Shown: in pieces, positions 1-8,762 of the stretch | Layout of the letters: every line of letters starts with the position of its first letter | How positions within the stretch are numbered: the stretch's first letter is position 1 | From: Actinobacteria bacterium OV320 | Lineage (GTDB): Bacteria > Actinomycetota > Actinomycetes > Streptomycetales > Streptomycetaceae | Length of the DNA stretch: 58,495 bases | Direction: 5' to 3' | NCBI GenBank assembly: GCA_001298545.1 | Contig: LJCX01000004.1 | Span: 1 to 58,495 of the forward strand | Notes under the pieces: model-generated | Told to the model about the DNA's origin: nothing | Databases searched by the model: none | Seen by the model: the letters and a program-made list of their open reading frames with translations, nothing else | Translations under genes and position numbers: made by a program

Positions 1-2
1 GG

Positions 3-746
3 ATCAGTGAGCAGGTGCCGGCCGGCGCGCGGGTCCTGGTGATCGGGGGGGGGGGGTGGCGGGTCGCGCTGCGCGGGCGCGGGCTCGAGCCGGTGGAGTC
101 GGCGGACGACGATCCGGCGGCCGTGGTGCAGGGGTTCGGCGGGCCCGATCTGCCGTGGGGGCGGTTCGCGGAGGCTTCGTACGCCGTCGCGCGCGGGGTG
201 CCGTGGTTCGCGTCCAACACCGACCTGACGATCCCCAGCGGGCGTGGCATCGCGCCGGGCAACGGCGCGGCGGTGCAGGTCGTGCGGATCGCCACCGGTG
301 CCGAGCCACAGGTCGCGGGCAAGCCGTTGCCTCCCATGCACCGGGAGACGATCCTGCGGACCGGCGCCGAGCGGCCGTTGGTCGTCGGGGACCGGCTGGA
401 CACGGACATCGAGGGGGCGTTCAACGGCGAGGTCGATTCGCTGCTGGTGCTCACCGGCGTCACCGACGGGGCGCAGCTGCTCGCCGCGCCGCCGCAGCAC
501 CGGCCGACGTATGTCGACGCCGATCTGCGGGGGATGCTCACCGGTCAGCCCGAGGTCGCCGTGGACGGTGACGGTTTCCGCTGCGGTGGCTGGACGGCGA
601 GTGCGGGTGCCGAGAGCCTGGAGCTGGCGGGGGACGGTGAAGCCCTGGACGGGCTGCGGGCGTTGTGCGCGGCGGCCTGGACGGCGGCCGGTGAGGGGAC
701 GTGCGAGCTGGACGGAGGGAAGGCGCTGGCGCGGCTCGGGTTGTGA
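3..746 (+). CDS. HAD-superfamily sugar-phosphatase-like hydrolase (NagD type), 5' end missing
   Basis: This is the C-terminal part of a HAD phosphatase of the NagD/PGP type, which dephosphorylates small phosphorylated metabolites in the cytoplasm. The reading frame is open to the window edge, so the N-terminal motif I (DxD) lies outside. Numbering from the GTG at 15, visible signatures are ASNTDLTIP (about 66-74), the conserved lysine in AGKP (103), and the metal-binding motif GDRLDTD (125-131), whose acidic residues are D126 and D131. A run of 12 G (45-56) encodes IGGGGW where relatives usually have a less glycine-rich stretch, so a base error near the edge is possible. The gene ends 117 bp before the iron importer. 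Substrate unknown. Confidence 0.85.
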   Translation: MSEQVPAGARVLVIGGGGWRVALRGRGLEPVESADDDPAAVVQGFGGPDLPWGRFAEASYAVARGVPWFASNTDLTIPSGRGIAPGNGAAVQVVRIATGAEPQVAGKPLPPMHRETILRTGAERPLVVGDRLDTDIEGAFNGEVDSLLVLTGVTDGAQLLAAPPQHRPTYVDADLRGMLTGQPEVAVDGDGFRCGGWTASAGAESLELAGDGEALDGLRALCAAAWTAAGEGTCELDGGKALARLGL

Positions 747-840
747 ACCGCCGGGCCGGCAGAGGAGCGGGTGGTGGGGCCGCGAAGCGGTGATGCTGTG
801 AACCCTGGCGCGGGTCGTGACCAGGGATCGAGGCGCGTTG

Positions 841-859
841 GCAGGGTAGGCTAACCTAA
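841..859 (+). promoter_or_regulatory. Iron box (DmdR/IdeR operator) at the siderophore importer promoter
   Basis: The 19-bp site matches the DtxR/IdeR/DmdR consensus (arms TTAGGTTAG and CTAACCTAA around a central G) at about 16 of 19 positions; the right two thirds (AGGCTAACCTAA, 848-859) is perfect. It contains a possible -10 hexamer TAGGCT (847-852) and ends 4 bp before the GTG at 864, so the transcript is probably leaderless or nearly so. Iron-loaded DmdR would block RNA polymerase directly. Family knowledge: such boxes repress siderophore uptake genes when iron is plentiful. Confidence 0.8.
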
Positions 860-863
860 CTGC

Positions 864-1907
864 GTGTTGGTCGACAGTGTTCCCGAACAGCGCGCGGAGA
901 CCGCCCCCGCGCCTCCCAAACGCCGGGCGATACGTTCCCTCGGATTGCTCGCCGCGCTCGCGGTCCTGCTGCTGGTGGCGGTGGCGAGCATCGCCGTCGG
1001 GGCCAAGGAACTGTCCGTGGCGCAGGTGCTGCACGGGCTGTTCGAGGACTCGGGGACCTACGCGGACGTCGTGGTCGACGAGCGGTTGTCGCGGACCGTG
1101 CTGGGGCTGCTCGTCGGGGCCGCGCTCGGACTCTCCGGTGCCGTGCTCCAGGCGCTGACGCGCAATCCGCTGGCCGACCCCGGACTGCTCGGTATCAACG
1201 CGGGCGCCTCGGCGGCCGTCGTCACCGCCATCACCTACTTCGGTGTCACCAGCCTGACCGGCTATGTGTGGTTCGCCTTCTTCGGGGCGGCCGCCGTCGG
1301 TGCGCTGGTCTGGTTCCTCGGCGGGAGCCGGGGAGCCACGCCGGTGCGGCTCGCGCTCGCCGGCACGGCGATCAGTGCCGCGCTGTACGGCTATCTCCAG
1401 GCCGTGATGATCATGGATGGCGCGGCGCTCGCCAGGATGCGGTTCTGGACGGTCGGTTCGCTGTCCACGGCGACCGACGAGACCATCCGGCAGGTGCTGC
1501 CCTTCCTGGTCGCCGGCACCCTTCTGGCGTTCGTCCTCGCCCGGCCGCTGAACGCCGTGACGATGGGCGACGACACCGCCAAGGCGCTCGGCGCCGACCT
1601 CAACCGCACGCGGGCGCTGTCGATGCTGGCCGCGACCGTGCTGTGCGGTGCCGCGACCGCCGCCTGCGGGCCGATCGTCTTCGTCGGGCTGATGGTCCCG
1701 CACATCGTGCGCTCGTTCACCGGCCCCGACCTGCGCTGGATCATGCCGTACGCGGCCGTTCTGTCCCCGGTGCTGCTGCTGGGCTCCGATGTCATCGGCC
1801 GGGTCGTCGCCCGGCCCTCGGAGGTCCAGGTCGGCATCATCACCGCGATCATCGGCGGGCCGGTCTTCATCTTTCTCGTACGACGGCGGAGGACGGCCCA
1901 GCTGTGA
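864..1907 (+). CDS. Iron-siderophore ABC transporter permease (FecCD family), first subunit
   Basis: Integral membrane permease, 347 aa, the usual FecCD length. After a charged N-tail the protein is a series of hydrophobic helices from about residue 27. The family signature GAALGLSGAVLQALTRNPLA followed by DPGLLGINAGAS lies at about residues 77-108. The start is GTG, the only good candidate in frame, 4 bp after the iron box and without a Shine-Dalgarno, which fits a leaderless message. The stop overlaps the GTG of the next gene (GTGA), so the two permeases are translationally coupled and probably form a heterodimeric channel for ferric siderophore import. No substrate-binding lipoprotein is in the window. 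Confidence 0.93.
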   Translation: MLVDSVPEQRAETAPAPPKRRAIRSLGLLAALAVLLLVAVASIAVGAKELSVAQVLHGLFEDSGTYADVVVDERLSRTVLGLLVGAALGLSGAVLQALTRNPLADPGLLGINAGASAAVVTAITYFGVTSLTGYVWFAFFGAAAVGALVWFLGGSRGATPVRLALAGTAISAALYGYLQAVMIMDGAALARMRFWTVGSLSTATDETIRQVLPFLVAGTLLAFVLARPLNAVTMGDDTAKALGADLNRTRALSMLAATVLCGAATAACGPIVFVGLMVPHIVRSFTGPDLRWIMPYAAVLSPVLLLGSDVIGRVVARPSEVQVGIITAIIGGPVFIFLVRRRRTAQL

Positions 1908-2965
1908 AGACCGCGCAGAAGATCCCCCACGGCCGCCCTCGGGCGCTCCGCACCCCGGGTGGGTTCTCCTTCCGGCTGGAGCCGCGGGCGCTGATCGTCG
2001 TCGCCGCGCTGGTGGTGGCCGCGCTCGCCGCGAGCGTGGTGCTGATCGGCACCGGCGACTTCCCGATCCCGGCCGCGGACGTCGTGAAGACGCTGCTCGG
2101 CGACGGCAACGCCGGCCAGGAGTTCATCGTCAACGAACTGCGGCTGCCGCGGGTCCTGGTGGGCCTGCTCGTCGGGGCTTCGCTGGGGCTCGGCGGTGCG
2201 CTCTTCCAGGCCGTGGCGCGCAACCCGCTGGGCAGCCCCGACGTGCTGGGGCTCGGGCAGGGCGCGACGGCCGGCGCGCTCGTGATGATCGTGCTGTACT
2301 CCGGGAGCGCCGCCCAGGTGACCGTCGGCGCGCTGGTGGGCGGCCTGGTGACCGGGGCCCTCATCTACCTGCTGGCCTGGAAGCGGGGCGTCCACGGGTA
2401 CCGGCTGGTGCTCGTCGGCATCGGCATCTCGGCGATCGCCACGGCGGTCAACGGCTATCTGATGACCAAGGCCGACTTCGTCGACGCGGCCCGCGCGGTC
2501 GTGTGGATGACCGGCACCCTCGACGGCCGTGACTGGAAGCAGGTCTGGCCACTGCTCGCGCTGGCCTGTGTGCTCGTGCCGCTCGTGCTCGCCAACGCGC
2601 GCGGGCTGCGGATGATGGAGATGGGCGACGACGTCTCCCACGCGCTGGGGGTGCGGGTGGAGCGCGTCCGGCTGGTGCTGATGGTCTCCGCCGTGCTGCT
2701 CACCGCGGCCGCCACGGCCGCCGCGGGGCCCGTCAGCTTCGTGGCGCTCACCGCGCCGCAGCTCGCCCGGCGCCTGACCCGCTCGCCCGGGCCCAACCTC
2801 GTGCCGTCCCTGTGCATGGGCGCCGCCCTGCTGGTCACCGCCGACTGGGCCTCGCAGCGGCTCTTCGGTGACGGACAGCTGCCCGTGGGCGTGGTCACCG
2901 GTGTGCTGGGCGGGGTGTACCTGCTGTGGCTCCTCGTCACCGAGCGCAGGGCGGGCCGGGTATGA
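1904..2965 (+). CDS. Iron-siderophore ABC transporter permease (FecCD family), second subunit
   Basis: Second FecCD permease, 353 aa, paralogous to the upstream subunit. A longer basic cytoplasmic N-terminus (about residues 1-27) precedes multiple transmembrane helices. The signature GASLGLGGALFQAVARNPLG then SPDVLGLGQGA is present, and AAAGPVSFVALTAPQLARRL in the C-terminal half is the typical ATPase-contacting region. The GTG start at 1904 overlaps the previous stop, although the frame itself is open further upstream. Its stop overlaps the ATG of the ATPase gene (ATGA). The three genes form one operon under the iron box. Confidence 0.93.
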   Translation: MKTAQKIPHGRPRALRTPGGFSFRLEPRALIVVAALVVAALAASVVLIGTGDFPIPAADVVKTLLGDGNAGQEFIVNELRLPRVLVGLLVGASLGLGGALFQAVARNPLGSPDVLGLGQGATAGALVMIVLYSGSAAQVTVGALVGGLVTGALIYLLAWKRGVHGYRLVLVGIGISAIATAVNGYLMTKADFVDAARAVVWMTGTLDGRDWKQVWPLLALACVLVPLVLANARGLRMMEMGDDVSHALGVRVERVRLVLMVSAVLLTAAATAAAGPVSFVALTAPQLARRLTRSPGPNLVPSLCMGAALLVTADWASQRLFGDGQLPVGVVTGVLGGVYLLWLLVTERRAGRV

Positions 2966-3855
2966 GCGCCGCGGTCGACGACAACGGCCGCCCGGCCGAC
3001 CGGAACAACCCGAGGAGCACCGTGAACCGCCTGTCCGCCGAGAACGTCACCCTCGCCTATGACCAGCGGGTCATCGCCGAACAGCTGTCGGTGGAGATAC
3101 CGGACAACTCCTTCACGGTGATCGTCGGCCCGAACGCCTGCGGCAAGTCGACGCTGCTGCGGGCCCTGTCGCGGATGCTGAAGCCGAGTCGGGGCCGGGT
3201 GCTGCTCGACGGGCAGGTCATCCAGTCGATGCCCGCGAAGAAGGTCGCGCGGACGCTGGGGCTCCTGCCGCAGTCGTCGATCGCGCCCGACGGGATCACC
3301 GTCGCCGACCTCGTGGGCCGCGGCCGCTACCCGCACCAGGGCATCCTGCGCCAGTGGTCGGCCGAGGACGAGCGGATCGTGCGGGAGTCCATGGCGCAGA
3401 CCGGGGTGGCCGAGCTCGCCGACCGCTATGTCGACGAGCTGTCCGGCGGTCAGCGCCAGCGGGTGTGGATCGCGATGGCCCTTGCCCAGCAGACACCGCT
3501 GCTGCTGCTCGACGAGCCGACGACCTACCTCGACATCCAGCACCAGATCGACGTACTGGACCTGTGCGCCGAGCTGCACGAGGAGCAGGGGCGCACGCTC
3601 GTCGCGGTGCTGCACGACCTCAACCACGCGGCCCGGTACGCGACCCATCTGATCGCGCTGAAGGGCGGCGAGGTGATCGCGCAGGGCGCGCCGAACGACA
3701 TCGTCACCGCCGGGCTGGTGGAGGAGGTCTTCGGGCTGCGCTGTCAGGTCATCGACGACCCGGAGACGGGGACCCCGCTGGTGGTGCCGGCGGCGCGCAA
3801 GGCACGGGCACGGGCCGGGCAGGCGGCCCAGTCGGTCGCTACAGAAGTTTCCTGA
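2962..3855 (+). CDS. Iron-siderophore ABC transporter ATP-binding protein (FecE/FepC type)
   Basis: Cytoplasmic ATPase driving the two upstream permeases; 297 aa. Walker A is GPNACGKST (56-64), the ABC signature is LSGGQRQR, Walker B is LLLLDEPT followed by TYLDI, and the switch histidine is in LHDLNHA; all catalytic residues are intact. The ATG at 2962 overlaps the permease stop. A second candidate, GTG at 3022 with GAGGAG just upstream, would remove 20 poorly conserved residues and may be the true start. The last 17 bp overlap the convergent SCP2 gene. Confidence 0.93.
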   Translation: MSAAVDDNGRPADRNNPRSTVNRLSAENVTLAYDQRVIAEQLSVEIPDNSFTVIVGPNACGKSTLLRALSRMLKPSRGRVLLDGQVIQSMPAKKVARTLGLLPQSSIAPDGITVADLVGRGRYPHQGILRQWSAEDERIVRESMAQTGVAELADRYVDELSGGQRQRVWIAMALAQQTPLLLLDEPTTYLDIQHQIDVLDLCAELHEEQGRTLVAVLHDLNHAARYATHLIALKGGEVIAQGAPNDIVTAGLVEEVFGLRCQVIDDPETGTPLVVPAARKARARAGQAAQSVATEVS

Positions 3856-4186
3856 GCTGGAACAGATCGCGCAGCCCCGCTTCGAGCTTCACCCGGCCCG
3901 AGCCCCAGGCCTTGGCGAAGTTCAGCTCGCCGGCGACCAGCGCGACCAGGTCGTCGCCGGTCATGGTCAGCCTGATCTCGGCCTTCTCCACCGGAGGTCC
4001 CTGGAGGGTGTCCTGCACGACGATCCGGCCGTCCGTCATCCGGCCGACGAACGTGACGTCCAGGTCGGTGATCCGGCAGCTCACCGAGCGGTCCAGGGCG
4101 GCGGCCGTCCGGACGTTCCCTTCGGCGCTGCGCATGTTGTCCGAGAGCTTCTCGAGTGCGGCGTGGCACTCCTCGATCGTGGCCAT
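3839..4186 (-). CDS. SCP2 sterol-binding-domain protein
   Basis: A 115-aa single-domain protein resembling the SCP2 lipid-binding fold: N-terminal helix (MATIEECHAALEKLSDNM), a central beta region (FVGRMTDGRIVVQDTLQG) and the family-typical tail LNFAKAWGSGRVKLEAG. Such proteins bind acyl or sterol-like ligands in a hydrophobic tunnel; the bacterial role is mostly unknown. ATG at 4186 was chosen because homology-like sequence begins there; the frame is open upstream but reads as low-complexity shadow. It converges on the iron ATPase gene with a 17-bp tail overlap and is divergent from the small gene at 4229. Confidence 0.8.
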   Translation of the reverse strand: MATIEECHAALEKLSDNMRSAEGNVRTAAALDRSVSCRITDLDVTFVGRMTDGRIVVQDTLQGPPVEKAEIRLTMTGDDLVALVAGELNFAKAWGSGRVKLEAGLRDLFQLRKLL

Positions 4187-4228
4187 CGTGATCGACGGTA
4201 CCCCAGGCCTTCGAGGTAGCGTCTTCGC

Positions 4229-4534
4229 ATGAGCGACACAGCGCCGGATCCGGAGCCGGAGCCGGGGACGGAGACCGTGCCCGAGGAACAGGAGCGGGAG
4301 CGGGAGCACGATCCCGCCGCACCCGCCCCGCTGGGCGTCCCGCGGACCCCCACCGGCAACGCGGAGGCGGACGCGCTGCTGGACCGGCTGGCGGACGCCG
4401 ACCACCTCGCCACCGACGGACACGTCGAGGTGTACGAGGATGTACACCGGGGGCTGCGCGACGCGATCACCGCGCTCGACGCCCGCCCGGGACCTCCGGT
4501 TCCCACCCGTCACCCGACCACCACCCCGCAATGA
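4229..4534 (+). CDS. Conserved small acidic protein of unknown function
   Basis: 101 aa. The first 40 residues are low-complexity and acidic (PEPEPGTE, EEQEREREH); residues about 45-90 form a likely amphipathic helical segment (NAEADALLDRLADADHLA, then a segment including VYEDVHRGLRDAITAL). No domain recognised. It lies directly upstream of tlyA, 55 bp apart, and a gene of this type is, as I recall, usually found there in Streptomyces, so it may be co-transcribed. The call rests on codon use, position and conservation from memory. Confidence 0.7.
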   Translation: MSDTAPDPEPEPGTETVPEEQEREREHDPAAPAPLGVPRTPTGNAEADALLDRLADADHLATDGHVEVYEDVHRGLRDAITALDARPGPPVPTRHPTTTPQ

Positions 4535-4589
4535 GACCCTCCGGGTCACCCCGCTCGACCGTCACACCAACACAGGAGCTGAACCGAAC

Positions 4590-5405
4590 GTGGCAGGAGT
4601 CGCACGACGCCGTCTGGACGCGGAGCTGGTCCGCCGCAAGCTCGCGCGCTCGCGTGAGCATGCCGGCCAGCTGATCGCCGCCGGGCGGGTCAGCGTCGGC
4701 AAGACGGTCGCGACCAAGTCCGCGACCCAGGTCGAGACGGCGGCCGCGATCGTCGTCGCCGTCGACGGCGACGACCCCGACTACGTGTCCCGGGGCGGCC
4801 ACAAGCTCGCCGGCGCGCTGGCCGCGTTCGTGCCGCAGGGCCTCCTGGTGGAGGGGCGGCGGGCGCTGGACGCCGGCGCGTCGACCGGCGGGTTCACCGA
4901 TGTGCTGCTGCGGGCGGGGGCCGCGCACGTCGTCGCCGTGGACGTCGGATACGGACAACTCGCGTGGTCTCTTCGGAGCGATGAACGCGTCACCGTCAAG
5001 GACCGTACGAACGTACGCGAGTTGACGCTTGAAGCGATCGATGGGAAGCCTGTGGATCTTGTCGTGGGGGACTTGTCCTTCATCCCGCTGGGGCTGGTGC
5101 TGCCCGCCCTGGCACGGTGCGCCGCGCCGGACGCGGACCTGGTGATGATGGTCAAGCCGCAGTTCGAGGTGGGGAAGGAACGGCTCGGCAGCGGGGGTGT
5201 CGTACGGAGTCCGCAGCTGCGGGCGGAAGCGGTGCGCGGTGTGGCCGGGAAGGCGTGGGACCTGGGGCTCGGGGTGAAGGGTGTCACCGCCAGCCCGCTG
5301 CCCGGACCTTCGGGCAATGTCGAGTACTTTCTGTGGCTCAGGGCCGGGGCGCCTGCCCTCGACCCGGCCGATGTTGACCGTGCAGTTGCGGAGGGGCCGC
5401 GTTGA
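4590..5405 (+). CDS. tlyA: TlyA-family RNA 2'-O-methyltransferase
   Basis: 271 aa. An N-terminal S4 RNA-binding domain (about 8-68, RRLDAELVRRKLARSREHA) precedes the linker SRGGHKLAGAL and an FtsJ-like Rossmann methyltransferase with the SAM motif DAGASTGGFTD and VAVDVGYGQLAW. In actinobacteria TlyA makes 2'-O-methylcytidine in 16S and/or 23S rRNA, and its loss confers capreomycin resistance. The GTG start at 4590 has AGGAG (4574-4578) 11 bp upstream. The stop overlaps the TTG start of nadK. The tlyA-nadK-recN order is a classic conserved cluster. Confidence 0.95.
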   Translation: MAGVARRRLDAELVRRKLARSREHAGQLIAAGRVSVGKTVATKSATQVETAAAIVVAVDGDDPDYVSRGGHKLAGALAAFVPQGLLVEGRRALDAGASTGGFTDVLLRAGAAHVVAVDVGYGQLAWSLRSDERVTVKDRTNVRELTLEAIDGKPVDLVVGDLSFIPLGLVLPALARCAAPDADLVMMVKPQFEVGKERLGSGGVVRSPQLRAEAVRGVAGKAWDLGLGVKGVTASPLPGPSGNVEYFLWLRAGAPALDPADVDRAVAEGPR

Positions 5406-6307
5406 CTCAGAACCGAGCTCGTACTGTTTTCCTGCTCGCCCACACCGGGCGGCCCGCGGCCATCCGCAGTGCCGAGCTGGTCGTCAAGGGGCTGCTGCGT
5501 GAGGGCATCGGGGTGCGCGTCCTGGAGTACGAGGCCGCCGACCTGCCGCTGCCCGAGGAGGTGGAGCTGGTCTCCGAGGCCACCCCGCAGTGCCTGGAGG
5601 GATGTGAGCTGCTCATCGTCCTCGGCGGCGACGGCACGCTGCTGCGCGGCGCGGAGTTCGCGCGGGCGTCCGGGGTGCCGATGCTGGGCGTCAACCTCGG
5701 GAGCGTCGGCTTCCTCGCCGAGGCCGAGCGCGACGACCTCGACAAGGTCGTCGACCGGGTGGTGACGAAGGCGTACGAGGTCGAGGAGCGGATGACCGTC
5801 GATGTCGTCGTGCATCGCAACGGGGACATCGTGCACACCGACTGGGCGCTGAACGAGGCGGCCGTGCAGAAGGCCGGCGCGGAGAAGCTGCTCGAAGTGG
5901 TGCTGGAGATCGACGGGCGGCCGGTCACCGGGTTCGGGTGCGACGGGATCGTGCTGTCCACGCCGACGGGGTCGACCGCCTACGCGTTCTCGGCGGGCGG
6001 CCCCGTGGTGTGGCCCGAGGTCGAGGCGCTGCTGATGGTGCCGATCAGTGCGCACGCGCTGTTCGCGAAGCCGCTGGTGACCTCGCCCGACTCCGTGCTC
6101 GCGGTGGAGGTGCTGCCGCACATTCCGCCGGGCGTTCTGTGGTGCGACGGGCGGCGGACCGTCGAGCTGCCCGCCGGTGCCCGGGTGGAGGTGCGGCGGG
6201 GGGCTGTGCCGGTCCGGCTGGCCCGGCTGCATCACGCGTCGTTCACGGACCGGCTGGTGGCGAAGTTCGCGCTGCCCGTCTCCGGCTGGCGAGGGGCGCG
6301 TCACTAG
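5402..6307 (+). CDS. nadK: NAD kinase
   Basis: 301 aa. Phosphorylates NAD to NADP in the cytoplasm. The diagnostic GGDGT (75-79) binds the nucleotide phosphates; NEAAVQKAG (about 156-164), where family members carry the NE/D motif, and DGIVLSTPTGSTAYAFSAGGP (the conserved active-site strand) are intact. TTG start at 5402 overlaps the tlyA stop, implying coupling. Also known as ppnK. Confidence 0.96.
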   Translation: MTQNRARTVFLLAHTGRPAAIRSAELVVKGLLREGIGVRVLEYEAADLPLPEEVELVSEATPQCLEGCELLIVLGGDGTLLRGAEFARASGVPMLGVNLGSVGFLAEAERDDLDKVVDRVVTKAYEVEERMTVDVVVHRNGDIVHTDWALNEAAVQKAGAEKLLEVVLEIDGRPVTGFGCDGIVLSTPTGSTAYAFSAGGPVVWPEVEALLMVPISAHALFAKPLVTSPDSVLAVEVLPHIPPGVLWCDGRRTVELPAGARVEVRRGAVPVRLARLHHASFTDRLVAKFALPVSGWRGARH

Positions 6308-6327
6308 CGGTCCGTACGCCCCGGCGC

Positions 6328-6353
6328 CCCGGGTGCGACAGCACTCACCCGGG
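6328..6353 (+). terminator. Short hairpin between nadK and recN
   Basis: Inverted repeat CCCGGGTG (6328-6335) and CACCCGGG (6346-6353) with a 10-nt loop, no clear U-tract. Could be a weak terminator or an attenuator inside the operon. Confidence 0.35.
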
Positions 6354-6452
6354 TGACACGGCGCCGTCGATACACATTCTTCACCTGCGGGTTCCCCTTC
6401 CGGGGCCGGGGGGCGTCGCACTTCCTCCCCCCGACCTCGTAAGGTCTTGTCC

Positions 6453-8183
6453 GTGTTGGAGGAGATGCGGATACGGTCGCTCGGAGTCATCGACGACGCT
6501 GTCGTCGAGCTGTCGCCAGGCTTCACCGCTGTCACGGGTGAGACAGGCGCGGGCAAGACCATGGTGGTCACCAGCCTCGGGTTGCTGCTGGGCGGGCGCG
6601 CCGATCCCGCGCTCGTGCGGATCGGCGCCGAGAAGGCGGTGGTGGAGGGGCGGATCACCGTGCCCCCGAACGCCTCGGTGGTGGTACGGGCCGAGGAGGC
6701 CGGGGCCGAGCTCGACGACGGGGCGTTGCTCATCAGCCGTACCGTTTCCGCCGAGGGGCGGTCGCGGGCGCACGTGGGCGGGCGCAGTGTGCCCATGGGC
6801 GTGCTCGCCGAGCTCGCCGACGAGCTGGTCGCCGTCCACGGGCAGACGGACCAGCAGGGGCTGCTGAAGCAGTCCCGGCAACGACAGGCGCTCGACCGGT
6901 ACGCGGGCGACGCGGTGACCGTGCCGCTCGCCAAGTACACCGAGGCCTACCGGCGGCTGCGGGCCGTCGCGGTCGAGCTGGAGGAGATCGTCACGCGCGC
7001 GCGTGAGCGGGCCCAGGAGGCCGACATGCTGCGCTTCGGGCTCGACGAGATCGCCGGCGTCGAACCGCGCGCCGGGGAGGACGTGGAGCTGGCGGAGGAG
7101 GCCGAACGGCTCGGGCACGCGGAAGCGCTGTCGTCCGCCGCCACGGCCGCCCACGCCGCCCTCGCCGGCAATCCGGAGGACCCCGAGGGCATCGAGGCCA
7201 CCACGCTCGTCGCGGGCGCGCAGCGGGCCCTGGAGGCCGTCAGGTCGCATGATCCGGCGCTGGCCGCGCTCGCCGACCGGATCGGGGAGATCGGGATCCT
7301 GCTGGGCGATGTGGCGGGCGAGCTGGCGGGGTACGCCGACGACCTCGACGCCGATCCGCTGCGGCTGTCGGCCGTCGAGGAGCGGCGGGCCGCGCTCACC
7401 GCGCTCACCCGCAAGTACGGGCAGGACGTGGACTCCGTGCTCGCCTGGGCCGAGCAGAGCGCCGCCCGGCTCACCGCGCTGGACGGCGACGACGAGCGCA
7501 TCGACGAGCTGACCGCGGAACGGGACGCGCTGCGCGGCGAACTCGGCGGGCTGGCGCAGGCGCTGACGGACGCGCGCACGGACGCCGCCGAGCGGTTCGC
7601 CGCCGCCGTGACCGCCGAGCTGGCCTCTCTCGCCATGCCGCACGCGCGCGTGTCGTTCGACATCCGGCAGACCGAGGACCCGGAGGGCGTCGAGGTGGGC
7701 GGACGACCGGTCGCCTACGGGCCGGCCGGCGCGGACGAGGTCGAGCTGCTGCTCGCCCCGCACCCGGGCGCACCGCCGCGGCCCATCGCCAAGGGCGCGT
7801 CCGGCGGTGAGCTCTCGCGCGTGATGCTGGCCGTCGAGGTCGTGTTCGCGGGGACGGATCCCGTGCCGACGTATCTCTTCGACGAGGTCGACGCGGGTGT
7901 GGGCGGCAAGGCCGCGGTCGAGATCGGACGGCGCCTGGCCCGGCTCGCCAAGACCGCTCAGGTCGTCGTGGTCACCCACCTTCCGCAGGTCGCCGCCTTC
8001 GCCGACCGGCAGCTCCTGGTCGAGAAGACCAACGACGGTTCGGTGACCCGGTCCGGCGTGAAGGTCCTGGAGGGCGAGGACCGCATCCGGGAGCTGTCCC
8101 GGATGCTCGCCGGTCAGGAGGACTCCGAGACGGCCCGGGCGCACGCCGAGGAGCTGCTGGCCACGGCCCGCGCGGACGGCTGA
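6453..8183 (+). CDS. recN: DNA repair protein RecN
   Basis: 576 aa SMC-like ATPase acting in double-strand-break repair. Walker A is GETGAGKT (29-36). The middle third (about 150-390) is rich in Glu, Ala and Arg and should form the coiled-coil arms. The C-terminal head has the ABC signature KGASGGELSRVMLA and Walker B TYLFDEVDAGVGG, then VVVTHLPQVAAFAD. Start codons TTG 6447, GTG 6453 and TTG 6456 are all possible; GTG 6453 gives the usual MLEEMRIRSLGVID N-terminus and has AAGG 8 bp upstream. Confidence 0.95.
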   Translation: MLEEMRIRSLGVIDDAVVELSPGFTAVTGETGAGKTMVVTSLGLLLGGRADPALVRIGAEKAVVEGRITVPPNASVVVRAEEAGAELDDGALLISRTVSAEGRSRAHVGGRSVPMGVLAELADELVAVHGQTDQQGLLKQSRQRQALDRYAGDAVTVPLAKYTEAYRRLRAVAVELEEIVTRARERAQEADMLRFGLDEIAGVEPRAGEDVELAEEAERLGHAEALSSAATAAHAALAGNPEDPEGIEATTLVAGAQRALEAVRSHDPALAALADRIGEIGILLGDVAGELAGYADDLDADPLRLSAVEERRAALTALTRKYGQDVDSVLAWAEQSAARLTALDGDDERIDELTAERDALRGELGGLAQALTDARTDAAERFAAAVTAELASLAMPHARVSFDIRQTEDPEGVEVGGRPVAYGPAGADEVELLLAPHPGAPPRPIAKGASGGELSRVMLAVEVVFAGTDPVPTYLFDEVDAGVGGKAAVEIGRRLARLAKTAQVVVVTHLPQVAAFADRQLLVEKTNDGSVTRSGVKVLEGEDRIRELSRMLAGQEDSETARAHAEELLATARADG

Positions 8184-8360
8184 CGACGCGGTCGGCGCCG
8201 GCGCCGACCGGTCCCGGTGCCGGACGGCCGTCGCCCGTTCCTGAGCGTGAACGGCATGTCCACCCCCAGGGGAGGGGCCCGGCGTTCGCGGTAGCGGCCG
8301 GGCCGACCCGGGGGACGGCGGCGGCTCCGCGCGGCCCGGCACCCGCGGGGCGCGCACGCC

Positions 8361-8762
8361 GGAACCGCGAGAACCACGGAGGCCGGACGGTCGCACTGCG
8401 CTGCGGCCCGCCGCCGCGCCGGCCGCGACTCCGGCCGTCGGCCTCGGGGATGGACGGGTCGCGTCGGCTGCTGCGCTTGCCGTGGGCCGCTGTCGGGAGC
8501 GCGAGAACCACGGGGGCAGACGGTCGTCGTGCTGCACTGCGGTTCGCTGTCGGTCTGGCCGGCATTTTGGCCGTCGTGCGCGCGGATGGATGGGGCGCTT
8601 CGGTCGCCGCCCTTGTCGTGGGCCGCTGTCGGGAGCGCGAGAACCACGGGGGCGGAGGGGCGGGCGGCACTGTGGTTCGCCGTCGGTCTGGTCGGCATTT
8701 TGGTCGTCGGCCTCGCGGGTGGATGGGGCGCGTCGGCCGTCGTGCTTGCCGGGGGCGGTGCC
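8361..8762. repeat. Degenerate ~135-bp tandem repeat, three copies, in the recN-glycosyltransferase gap
   Basis: Copies begin at about 8361, 8495 and 8631; spacings are 134 and 136 bp. Each starts with a GCGAGAACCACGG block (8367, 8501, 8637), and copies two and three also share TCTGG.CGGCATTTTGG blocks. The periods are not multiples of three, so no reading frame repeats with the unit, and the open frames across the region on both strands look like shadows. The rest of 8184-9022 holds no gene I can support; the start of a fourth, decayed copy may lie at 8763-8800. Confidence 0.75.
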
